A DNA stretch of 64,000 nt from Dendrophyllia cribrosa (taxonomy: Eukaryota; Cnidaria; Anthozoa; Scleractinia; Dendrophylliidae). Position numbers and translations under genes: made by a program. The DNA lies in assembly GCA_024195265.1 (NCBI GenBank), contig JAJLRJ010000005.1:36330105-36394104 (forward strand), read 5' to 3'. How positions within the stretch are numbered: the first letter of the stretch is position 1; every line of letters starts with the position of its first letter. Shown piece by piece: positions 53,242-62,676 of this stretch. The notes under the pieces were generated by a model. It had not been told where the DNA came from and did no database searches. It worked only from the letters and a program-made list of their open reading frames with translations.

Positions 53242-53319
53242 ATTCTGGATTTAACCTCTACATTTCGAAGGATAAATCATTTGCGCCCAATTGAATAGAC
53301 AACACGGCTGTGTACGACC

Positions 53320-54021
53320 ATGGAGAAGTTTGCTAAACATCTGGCTGATGTTCGACGCTTGGACACTAAAGGTGAATACAAAGCCAAGCTCGATGAGCTG
53401 AATAAAGAACACAAATTTATCATCCTACGCTCACTCGACAACTACAACAAGGAAATACGGCGTTCAAGCCTGCCAGAACGCCTTCATCACATCAAGGAGT
53501 GTCTTTGTCACGTGGCACAATACCACCCCAACCTACTTTTCACCCTTTTGAATGAAAGGATAAAAGCTTGTCAAAACTGTGAAGGTAAATTAAACCTCAG
53601 GATGTTTTCATCTGAACTTTGCTGTGAGAACTGCGGGCTCCTAGAGCCTCTGGATGGTGTGACCTTTGATTATAACGAACTCTATGGTGGTGATTACAAA
53701 ATTACCAAAAAAAGAAGGCCCACCAAACGCTACAACTTCAAAAACTATCTCAACAAACATCTGTAAATTTGTGAACCCTACGCCTGCTTGTCCTCCGAAG
53801 AAATACAAGGTGCAAATGATTCCTTCAACTTCATTGAAGAACATCTACCCAATAGAATCTCTATGCCATTTGTAGCCTACAAACTCTTAGACGGGATAGT
53901 ACTAAAAGAGCCACAACGTGCTATTGTCAATTACTTCTGGCTACAAATTCCACAAAACTCAATATGGAAACACGAGCAAAAATGGCAGATCATGCTTGGA
54001 AAGATGTGTCACGTTGTGTGA
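53320..54021 (+). pseudogene. zinc-ribbon protein, possible VLTF3-like transcription factor
   Basis: The first part (53320-53766) has a helical N-terminus and a four-cysteine ribbon (KACQNCEGKLNLRMF, then LCCENCGLLEPLDG), followed by a basic YNFKNYLNKHL motif. A TAA at 53764-53766 is followed in the same frame by an open segment to 54021 containing PFVAYKLLDGIVLKEPQRAI. Cys-ribbon plus a His/Phe motif plus a C-terminal helical block is the layout of the poxvirus late transcription factor VLTF3 family, found in large DNA viruses and some Polinton relatives. The match is by layout only. If right, it would activate the TATATA promoters. It is the one gene here without a clear TATATA before its start. 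Confidence 0.5.
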
Positions 54022-54088
54022 CATTGCGTTACTTGTCACGCGTGACACATTGCGTGACATACCCAAAAAAGGGACAAAAACCCTTGCA

Positions 54089-54222
54089 GGGGGGTGCCGG
54101 TGGCTGTTCTTTGCCTAGCCTCGGCTAGGACTTTAACCGCTGACAAGGCGGTTGTCATTTCCACATTTTACCTCTGGGAGCGAGGGCGAGAGCTCCAAGG
54201 AGAACTCTGTTTGGCACCCCCC
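54089..54222 (+). ncRNA. predicted cloverleaf-like structured RNA
   Basis: A 10-bp closing stem (GGGGGGTGCC 54089-54098 with GGCACCCCCC 54213-54222) encloses three hairpins: CCTAGC-CTCG-GCTAGG (54114-54129), AACCGC-TGACAAG-GCGGTT (54135-54153) and GAGCTCC-AA-GGAG(AA)CTC (54190-54207). The second can also pair TGACAA with TTGTCA just downstream. It lies between the zinc-ribbon gene and the exonuclease end, in the one gene-free part of the Polinton. No known RNA family is recognised and the strand is uncertain. Confidence 0.4.
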
Positions 54223-54483
54223 TGGAACCAGTAGGGCCAGAGCGGGCTCACCCGGGGGTACCGTCCACTGGAAGACATCCCCCACTACTCTGTAATTCAC
54301 CATTCGCACAAGCCTTTAAACGGGATTTAGAAAGTGGCCACCTTTCACCTCCCTAGACTTCACCAAAATCTGTGAACTAAGGAATATATGGGGCGATTTT
54401 TCTATTTATTAGCGTTAGGTCAACAATCCGCTTACTTGTGTTTTCGATTTGGTTAACACTGAAAAATTGAAGCAATACGCATG

Positions 54484-54700
54484 CGCTTTTAGGGCAATAA
54501 AAGCCAAAATACTTTATTCTACATGAGCCAAAATACTTTATTCTACATGAGCCAAAATACTTTATTCTACATGCGGTTTTGAGGCAATAAAAGCCAAAAT
54601 ACTCTATTCTGCATGAGCCAAAATACTTTATTCTACATGAGCCAAAATACTTTATTCTACATGCGGTTTTGAGGCAATAAAAGCCAAAATACTTTGTTCT
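54484..54700. repeat. tandem repeats of CCAAAATACTTTATTCTACA
   Basis: Seven copies of a roughly 24-bp unit are interspersed with three copies of a longer unit (TTTTGAGGCAATAAAAGCC). They lie downstream of the exonuclease gene. Nothing else is recognised in 54223-54979. Confidence 0.85.
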
Positions 54701-54979
54701 TACCATGTAAGATTGAGAAAAATGTCAGACAAATAACATATGAAGTTGTGGAATCCATCCTGGAAGCATCACAGAAGGAATCATCAGTTAAACAAGCCAA
54801 AGAAACTGTTTCCTCACGATCGTAGATCGATCTATCGAACTGCAAATCCGGTGATTTTTTCACTTTCTTCTGATTCTATCACTCTGGCACTTTAGGTGGC
54901 ATTTCTCGAAGTTACTGCGTCCACATCTGCAGTGTATTTGAACGAGATTGAAGCTCTGGCGCTATTTTATCGGCCAAAG

Positions 54980-56179
54980 TTAACAATAATGGCTGCCGAA
55001 GGAATATCGAAGCCTTCTGACCGCGGGGGACTGAGACGGGCAAAGAAAGATATTGTATATGCGGCATGAAATGTCCCTTTTAAGCAAAAAGGGCTGTCTC
55101 TGTAAAAAGCCTTCCAACAGGGCATTGTCATCACCGATGTTATTTTGAAAAGTTTCAATAGGCCTGGTTTTGTCAAGGTGTTTTTGTTTTGACAAATTTT
55201 CATGAAAACTTTTGACTGATTCGTGAATGTTTTCTAAGAAATTTGGCTGTTTTGTTTCCCAAATTTCTGTTATGTCCAGCAGCTTCCATGCGAAGAAGGC
55301 TACTGTCTTGTAATAGTTTGGGGGCCAGTCTTCACTGAATGTCCTTCTGCCTATGTCATTCAAAAATTCTAAATCGTTTCGTTTCTGATCCTCATCATAT
55401 GTCATATAAAACCAATCACCGCTACACAAGATATCTCCTGCTGAAATTCCTCTCATAATTTTTTCAAACATTGCTGTTGATTTTGTTGCCCCGATGTTAA
55501 GCAATTTTGTTTGATCTGGAAATAGTTTTTGCTTGCAAGATAGAAGATAAATACCACAGGCGAGTGCTGATGGTTTTTTTGTTTTGTGTACAACCCCTTT
55601 GTTTGGCAAGGAATTGTGTTCAAGGCTAAGGCCAAGCTGCTTCAAAGAACACATTCTGAAATAGGCGTCGACAAACAAGCCTTTGTTAACTCTCTCCCCG
55701 CTGAGAGCAAGGCCGGTTTGTATTTGATCACGGTATTGTTTAAGAATTTTATTGCCTGTGATCTTTCTGGTGTAAGGACACTTGAACTCTAACAAGACTA
55801 TTGTCTCGTCTTTGTGTGAGAAGTATCCATCTGGACTGCAAGTGACCTTCCCGAAGAGAGGGTGATCCTTTGCAAGATTTAGAGAGCCCGTATATCCGAA
55901 AACTTTGACAGAATGTTTTTTCTCAAAGTATTCACGGACTAGAGGCTCAAATAATGTGCCCCAAGCGCAGGCCACATTTTTGCTCATATCAATGGGCTTT
56001 ACTTTTTTGCGGATTAGACTTGACTGACTCTCAAATGGCGAAGATCCTGTCAAGGCAGAGATCTCCGATGCACCGATTGTGTTTTGTCTGGCTTTAACCC
56101 ATTCTTCGCTCTTTTGAATCAGGCCAGTCTCACGTGATTTCAGGAAGTCCTTGAATGCTTGCACGTTCGCCATTGCCAT
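54980..56179 (-). CDS. YqaJ-family exonuclease/recombinase of Polinton
   Basis: The open frame of 399 codons starts MAMA at 56179 inside the right TIR, with GTATATAC at 56188-56195. Motifs of the YqaJ/lambda-exonuclease fold appear in order: EWVKARQNTIGASEISALTG, GTLFEPLVREYFEKKH (Glu), VTCSPDGYF (Asp), IVLLEFKCPYTR (Glu-x-Lys) and KQYRDQIQTGLAL (Gln). Such enzymes resect DNA ends for strand-annealing recombination in large DNA viruses and phages. The last ~35 residues are Arg/Ser-rich and may come from a broken end. All expected catalytic residues are present. Confidence 0.85.
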   Translation of the reverse strand: MAMANVQAFKDFLKSRETGLIQKSEEWVKARQNTIGASEISALTGSSPFESQSSLIRKKVKPIDMSKNVACAWGTLFEPLVREYFEKKHSVKVFGYTGSLNLAKDHPLFGKVTCSPDGYFSHKDETIVLLEFKCPYTRKITGNKILKQYRDQIQTGLALSGERVNKGLFVDAYFRMCSLKQLGLSLEHNSLPNKGVVHKTKKPSALACGIYLLSCKQKLFPDQTKLLNIGATKSTAMFEKIMRGISAGDILCSGDWFYMTYDEDQKRNDLEFLNDIGRRTFSEDWPPNYYKTVAFFAWKLLDITEIWETKQPNFLENIHESVKSFHENLSKQKHLDKTRPIETFQNNIGDDNALLEGFLQRQPFLLKRDISCRIYNIFLCPSQSPAVRRLRYSFGSHYC

Positions 56180-56187
56180 GTGGGTTG

Positions 56188-56195
56188 GTATATAC
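56188..56195 (-). promoter_or_regulatory. TATATA motif before exonuclease, in right TIR
   Basis: GTATATAC lies 8-15 nt upstream of the ATG at 56179. It is the counterpart of the motif at 14604-14612 in the left TIR. Confidence 0.6.
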
Positions 56196-56253
56196 AGGAG
56201 TGGGATTTCTCCAATTGGTGCTCTCGTACCGGATCAGCATATGCAAACAGAAT

Positions 56254-56413
56254 AGTAGTATGGGGCGTTGGTCATCCGGGACCACCTGAATAAGCTGCCA
56301 AACGCCCGAGTTACCGGCCCCCGCGGACTCATTGCATTCGTCCTGGGGGCCGGTAACTCGGGCGTTTGGCAGCTTATTCAGGTGGTCCCGGATCACCAAC
56401 GCCCCATACTACT
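56254..56413. repeat. right terminal hairpin of Polinton
   Basis: A 160-bp fold-back with 69-bp arms and a 22-nt loop. Arms are inverse to those of the left end (outer arm has GTGATCC in both), but the loop is in the same forward orientation as on the left. Confidence 0.9.
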
Positions 56414-56539
56414 CGATAGATTTTCTCGTTATTTTAATGCCTAAATATGGCTCCGAACAACTTTTCTTTTAAATTATTGTCACTAAATGCTCGTGGGATT
56501 CGATCTTTTGAGAAAAGAAAGGCATTTTTTGTGGTTATC

Positions 56540-57408
56540 TAAAATTCAAAAACTCATGAATAATTCATGAGCATATCAGCCTATCACACGACGCAAATCT
56601 ATCACGTGTATGAACCTTTATACCTGGTAATCTACGGTCATTATGAAAAGCCTGTTGGCGGCTTTGATTTCAGTCACAGGGGAGTGCGGGGCTGAATGTG
56701 CAAACAATGCATTTATCGCTAAATTTTTAATGACCACCGTGATCTTTATATAAAGATTACAAGTAATCTTTAGATAAAGAATAGTAATATGGGTAGTGAT
56801 TATTCAGGATTCTTAGTACAACAAATGAATGGTGACTTTTATATTTTTAGTACTGTTTTACGATATCTAGTCTTTTGCCATCCTATTTGGAATCTTCTCA
56901 ACAAAATAAACAACCAGCAGTTTAACAAGTGAGCCGAAATTTGAATGACACCAGCGCCATCGTATAAATTGCCAGGTAAGCGACTGGTTCGGAGATGCAA
57001 GCTGCTTATTCTACTCGTTCTCTACCTCTACCGTACCTGTCAACTTTGGTATAGCATTTTTCAGTAGATTATTTTTTCCTCAGAACTGTAAAATCCCAAA
57101 ACTTTCGACAGGAGCCGGAAAGCAATGGTCACTTCGTCGAAGACGAGGCACATGTGTTGTATCTTAATCAGTCTACTTGTTTTTCTTGTATGCTAATTTC
57201 CTCTTTGCACAAAAGCGCAATTGTTTTAATTCCGAAGGGACACGCTTTTGAACGAATGTTTTTGAAGCCGTTCAAAAAACTCGCAGTAGTGTCTTATCAG
57301 GTGTAAAAACTCTCGGCTTCGCCTCGAGTTTTTAAACCTGATAATACACTACTGATGGTTTTTTAAACAGTACATAAAGCGGATATTTGTTTTTTGCAAT
57401 AATCGTAT
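56540..57408. mobile_element. unclassified insertion within L1-like fragment
   Basis: About 870 bp with no coding region separates two adjoining endonuclease pieces. It includes a palindrome near 57275-57365 (AGTAGTGTCTTATCAGGT against ACCTGATAATACACTACT). Ends and TSD were not resolved. Confidence 0.45.
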
Positions 57409-57501
57409 AGTACCCCGGAGGTCGAAAATATTTGGAAATCTCAGTGGAAAGGTGAACTCTTCTTCTCACATGGTACGAATCATAGTAAAGATGTTCTAAT
57501 C

Positions 57502-57623
57502 TTAAAGACCCAGTATTGTCCATTATGCTTCATGCGCCTCCGTCATTGTTTTGGTTTGCACAGGAGCGAGACTTCTATTGTTCAGAAGCGCGTGAAGCAT
57601 TATGGACAATACTGGGTCTTTAA
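57502..57623. mobile_element. 114-bp palindromic TTAA MITE
   Basis: TTAA flanks both sides (57502-57505 and 57620-57623). Ends begin AGACCCAGTATTGTCCAT and fold back over about 35 bp. Removing it with one TTAA restores the endonuclease reading frame, which proves it inserted into that sequence. Confidence 0.85.
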
Positions 57624-57879
57624 TTAAAAATAATTTAGAGTTTGAGGCGAAGCCCACTAAAATTGATAACAATGGACGTTTTATCATCCTGGAAGCAATT
57701 GTTCAAGATCATCCCTTTCCCTTTGTCAACCTATATGCCCCAAATAAAACAAACGAGCAATCTACTTTTTTTGAGGAAATCTGTGAAGAATTAGATAATA
57801 TGCGTTTAGCGGAAAATTGCAATATTGTCTTGCAATTTGCAATATTGTCTTATTGTATTGCAAAATTGCAATAATTTGT

Positions 57880-58023
57880 CTGCAAATTTTACGCCAAAAC
57901 GTATTTCCAAGCGACTGTAAATGTAAAAGAAGAGCAGATGTCTGCCATGTATAAAAAGCCTAAAAAGCCGACCTTTTATAAGTGGGCCTAAAATCAAAAA
58001 TAGATTCCGTATTACGCCTACTT
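57880..58023 (+). repeat. dispersed repeat, second copy
   Basis: Reverse-complement match to 13090-13265, including TTTCCAAGCGACTGT and GCCATGTATAAAA. It begins just after a short run of TTGCAATATTGTCT repeats. Confidence 0.6.
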
Positions 58024-60390
58024 TCACTGGGGAACTGGAAATATTTCAAACTGGTGTCAAACAAAATGTTCGTTTTGGCGGGAATTGTTTTTCTTTCGCG
58101 GCAATTTGTTGACAATTTGTTTTCTGAAATCAAACAGACACTGTAATTTTATTTAGCAGTCTAAAATTTTCATGTTTATTTTGTTCTGTTTAAAAGTGTT
58201 TTTTTTAACATGTTTTTTCATTAGTGACTATTGCTGTCCTAATTTGTTAACGTTTCTTTTTTCCGATATATATCAAAGAACAGTTTAACGCGGCTGTATC
58301 ATAACCATTAATTAAACATTTTTAATACTAAATCAAAGCATACGGAACGTATCGTAAGGTGGAATGGCCGCTGAAGTTCTATTTCACCTAACTGCTACAT
58401 TATTTCATGGTAACAATCAGTCATACAATACCGAATTCAAAAAAACGCCGGACCTCAAATAAACGCCTCTTCCTTGAATAAACGCCGACGGCGTTTATTA
58501 AAAACTCGACGTTATCAACCCGGCGTTTTTTCGGTGTAAGGCTTTTAATCGAGAAAATATGAAACGGACCAATCAATGACTTGAGTCTCAACAGCCAGTA
58601 ACATAATGCCATAACTTATCAATAACAGCAACAGCCCAACATATTAAAAATATCAATAGACGACATACAATTCTTCTAATTCATATGACTCTGAAAATGA
58701 CTTTCGCTTAGGTTGTCGAACGGTCAGTGATTGTCAACAACAACAGTTATTTTCAGAACTACACTATATATAACCGACCATATCCGACATATTAGCAGGT
58801 TTTGAATTAAGCGTGCTGCGGTTTTTGTTATTTTGACTTTACTAAGGCAAAAGTTGAAACGTGTAACCACATCTATTATCGGAAGTAGCCAAAACCATAC
58901 AACCGTTTCTCCCTCCTCTCTAAATTTTTGTACCGTCTTTCCCACCTCCTTAAACCTTTCCTTTCCCCTCAGAGCTACAGCAGGCCATGCATGTAAGTGT
59001 CAAATTTAATCGTGGAGGTGCGTGTGTGTGTGTGTCGGGGGGGGGAGGGGTTGTTGGTGGGAGGACTCCCGTATAAAAAGTGACGTGGGTGCTCGTGGAA
59101 AGTTTCCGAAAAACACCATAAAAGGTACCAGAATCCTATTTGATGGGCGTGGCTGAAATAGATTTTCACCCCCAAGAGGTGTCAATTCTTAAATAACACA
59201 TGACATATATGCTGCCATTTTTTGCGGCTCAGTGCGCTAAAAGGTTCCGCGATATGTAATTCTAAAGATGGTCATATTAGATTATAGCATCCTAAGCGGT
59301 ACCGATCTACAAATTTTGATCTCTAAAAGGTACGACGAGCACCCCTTAATAATTTGCTTTAATTTCAAATGTGCGATAAACCATGTCATACATGTTGTTT
59401 AAATCTTTAATTCAGATAAAAACTTGACTTATTTAAATCTTTAATAGGTAGAAAAATGAAATGTAAAATAAAATACAAAAATAATGATTTAAGGTGATCC
59501 CTTAGCATTGCATTGCGCATCACTACTGCGCATAATTTCTTGCGTCATTAGTGCGCGCACCGTCCGAAGGATTTCCTTTAAGGATAAGTTGGACAAATCA
59601 ATAAGAGATTGTTTTCTCCTAAACGAGTATGGTGACCAATTTATTGCTTAATATTAATACTTAATACTCTAAAAAGCATCCTCTTAAGTCAAAAGAATGT
59701 AAAACATTTCTTCGTCAGGAAAATATGTACATAAAAATATGTACATACCCTTCACTCGTAGCCATAAAAGTCATAAAATCATGACCTTGAGATCATGCAG
59801 GCAAGGAGCGTTTTGAGACAGTGCCGTGTGAGGCTGTGTGCCTTTGCCGTGAGTCATATATGAAATTGTTCCATATGGTCGACTCATTATATCTGTTAGA
59901 CCTATTACAGTTTTTCAAGCATTCTATTTTAGCTATGCTTCAAACAAGCACATAAAGTCCGTAAAGTACATAATCACGCGCGTAATTGGCAGTACTACAT
60001 GGATAAATAGGGAAACTTTAATCCTTCACATCTCTTTCGCGAGAATGGTGACCTATGTTTTCATTGCATTTTTCAAAACAATGCTTAGGAGGGAAATATC
60101 AGGGAAAGTTTTAAAAAAATCGTTCGACAACTTTTGTTTCTGAGGAATCACCATAATTGGAAGTATAAAGTTGTTGCGCGAGATAATTGAATAACAGCGC
60201 GAGATAAATGTCATGCAGAGAAATTAACAGTGAGTTTAAGCAACCACGACGGTGATGCCTAATATTTTTATATAACGTTACGGCAAGAGTAAAATGAAAA
60301 AAGTGCTAAAATAAAGGAAACACACTGTTGTTACCCTTTAGCTCTTAGAGTTTAACGCATAGAAATGTAGTGTTACTATTCAAATGAAAG
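58024..60390. other. gene-free stretch downstream of the carboxypeptidase gene
   Basis: AT-rich, with no supported gene. It holds an AATAAACGCC inverted motif (58460-58520), a GT-run plus G-run (59020-59048), and an inverted pair GGGTGCTCG/CGAGCACCC (about 59086 and 59337) that may bound a 260-bp MITE. Confidence 0.4.
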
Positions 60391-60664
60391 CTACTGAATT
60401 GATATATTGTTAAATTTTCCTTTAGCTGTCTCACTAGAAATTCTAAAATGCACTTCCTTCTTTCTCTTTTCACTATATTCCTTTATCCACTTTGCAATGT
60501 AAAATTTCTCCATTTCTCGTGCTCGCTTGACAGACGGAGGATCCAGTGGGTTTTTATGTCTCAAATCCAAGTGATGGGCGCCATCTTCTATTAGCACGGC
60601 AACGAGGCTGTCGGTAATGTTCTGGGTAACCCCGCCTGCTGCCCAAGGGTCAAGAAGGCCGTTA
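60391..60664 (-). CDS. PRCP: lysosomal Pro-X carboxypeptidase-like, last coding exon
   Basis: The exon follows an acceptor TTTTCAG (AG at 60665-60666) and reads on from the exon at 62677-62798 in matching phase. It contains NGLLDPWAAGG with the catalytic Asp, and EDGAHHLDLRHKNPLDPPSV with the catalytic His of peptidase family S28, then a helical end and a Lys-rich tail stopping at 60391. The enzyme removes C-terminal residues after proline in lysosomes. The catalytic Ser exon lies beyond the window. DPP7 is a close alternative within S28. No stops or shifts are seen, so this looks like a live host gene. Confidence 0.85.
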
Positions 60665-60960
60665 CTGAAAATGAAGAAAGACACATGGTAATATCAAAAT
60701 TTGTTGTCTAGTTCACAGTCTAGAGCTGAAACAAAAATCTAGCAATAAGCTCAGATCCCATTTTTATGAGTTTTCCATGACAATTCAGAACGACTGACAA
60801 TACTACGACACTCATTACAAACATTTTTTCTTCCAACTTCTGTTTTGGCCTTTTCAACCTAAACCGTAGCATCAGGGTCTTCTTTTGCCGCCATTTAAAA
60901 TACCAGGAAGATCGCAGGATCTTCTTTATAGGACCTGGCTTGCGTTTCTCATACTTCTAG

Positions 60961-61110
60961 AGACATTTCGTGTTCGAGAGCCAGTTGTTGATGCATGACG
61001 TTTATCACCAAGCTGTTCCAAGTAATCTGAGAAGCATGTTCAGACAAACATCCGATGTACATAACTATAGAACCAGGTCTGCATCAAACCAACATTATTA
61101 TCTCTTAAGT
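60961..61110 (+). pseudogene. LINE reverse transcriptase C-terminal fragment
   Basis: About 45 codons include LRSMFRQTSDVHNYRTRSAS, the conserved run found just after the RT domain in many CR1/RTE/Jockey-type LINEs. It lies inside the host intron on the opposite strand. Nothing else of a LINE is seen nearby. Confidence 0.5.
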
Positions 61111-62366
61111 AATGATCCGCATAAGAAGGAAAGTGCTGAAACGCAATGCACGATGGAATGTCAACTTTTTTCATTGTTACAACTAGTGATCTGATTGGCC
61201 TAGACTCGAAAACCGCTAAAAAGTTAAGGTTCAAGGTACATTTTGTCTAATTGTTTTAAGGTTTCAAGTAATTTGAGACCCAATCGCACAACATGCAATT
61301 TTTAAAAGATATTGTATTTGGGGAACTTCATCAAATAAGCAAAATTATTAGCTATTGTCTTCTGCTATTCTGATTGGTTAAGCACAAACATTTCCCAAAC
61401 TTTATTTGACGCAAATGGATTTTCTTTATTTTTATAGTGAAATATAATTATGAACCATGAGCCCCTACTCTATTCTTAAAATCAAAGATATTCTATGTGG
61501 GAAAGAGCCAATGCGGCAGAACAATGAAGTTTACGGTAGTTCTTATGTGGAGCATCACTTAAATCGTTGAGAAAATCTCAATTTAAATCGAAAATTAAAC
61601 AAATTCTTCTGGAGATTCTTCAGAAAACAGATGACTATATTGATGTTCCCCAAATACTTTGTGATATTAAGCAAATGAAAATGTTATAATTTTTGCATAT
61701 TTCATTTATTTCCCGTGTCTGCCACCAATATCATGATTTCATCTAAAGCTTTAAAATAAATCTGCAACTCTACAGATCAGCTTCAGTATTGTTATGTTGA
61801 CTCACTTTCATTATTTTCAATTTGATTACTTTTCCCTGCCTTGAATAGCGTTTCTTTGCTAATTTGCAGGGGAACTGTATTTAGGTTTAATATGTCTGAA
61901 TAAAGGTTTTGTTTGTTGTACTTAATTTCAATGGAATGCTGTGGAGCTCCCGAAAACCAACCCGACTTTTTCATCATCTTAGGAACTATCTTTCGGATCT
62001 TAGAATCTTTATAGCTTAGCTTTCATTTAACAAAAATGCACATCTTTGTTGTTAAACATTCCTAATTTTTGAGAAATGCAAGAAAGGTTGGTCTGAAAAC
62101 GTGACTCAGGAGACAATGAAATAAACAGCGCACCAGCCTCCTTCCCAGGCCTCAACGCGCTTACCGAGCAAAAAGCGCTGTCATAGAGGCTTGAAGGCGA
62201 GCGCGATATCCTTCCCAATCAGCTCAGTAACTGGGAACGAGGCTGCAACAAACGAGTAAAATCAATACTAAAACAAAACGAAAGCGTTGTGTGCCAGATA
62301 CCTGGAAAATACAGAGGAAAACTATACGACAAAGAAACGTGACCGCCAAGGTAACTCTGATATACA

Positions 62367-62612
62367 CGCATCAAGAGTTCTAAACTACGCATGCTCACGT
62401 GATAAAAAAGTGGGCACGGGTATTATAAAATATGCTATATTTCGGTATATTTAATTTGGAATTTGCTTAGCGGTTCGTGATCTTGAATATTTAATGAAAA
62501 TTGTGCTTGAAAAGAAAAATTCAATCACGATATAGCAATTTTTACAACTCAAGGTCTCACTTTTTCATCACGTGAGCATGCGATTAGAGCAGTAGCACGG
62601 AACTCTTGATGC
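62367..62612. mobile_element. about 246-bp MITE in host intron
   Basis: Inverted ends GCATCAAGAGTTC and GAACTCTTGATGC continue into GCATGCTCACGTGAT and its complement. The interior is AT-rich. The TSD is not resolved. Confidence 0.75.
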
Positions 62613-62676
62613 ATGTATTATGGGATTACATGAATCAGAAAAGAGAATGAATCACAATTATAAAACTCTCACTCAC

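Larger units (their letters stand above)
14386..56413. mobile_element. Polinton/Maverick, interrupted by four later insertions
   Basis: Ends begin AGTAGTATGGGGCG and are flanked by CGATA (14381-14385 and 56414-56418), a 5-bp target duplication; Polintons usually make 6 bp. TIRs are about 247 bp, of which the outer 160 bp is a self-complementary hairpin. Inside are the Polinton hallmark genes: protein-primed polymerase B, rve integrase, A32-type ATPase and double-jelly-roll capsid. Insertions at 14861-25300, 27416-32514, 34694-36541 and 43866-51111 account for about 24.6 kb; the remaining about 17.4 kb is ordinary Polinton size. Many genes carry stops or frameshifts, so this is a fossil copy. 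Confidence 0.93.
56448..57820 (+). pseudogene. L1-like ORF2 endonuclease fragment, interrupted
   Basis: Three pieces of one APE-type endonuclease domain are visible: FSFKLLSLNARGIRSFEKRK (about 56459-56520), YSTPEVENIWKSQWKGELFF and FSHGTNHSKDVLIL (57409-57500), and NNGRFIILEAIVQDHPF with FVNLYAPNK (about 57625-57820). They align with the endonuclease of the L1-like element at 31 kb. An 850-bp AT-rich insertion separates the first two and a 114-bp TTAA MITE the last two. The RT half is missing. Confidence 0.8.
60665..62676 (-). other. intron of the carboxypeptidase-like gene
   Basis: The intron is bounded by donor GTGAGT (62671-62676) and acceptor TTTTCAG (60665-60671). It contains a small LINE-like coding fragment and a MITE; otherwise no gene is supported. 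Confidence 0.8.
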
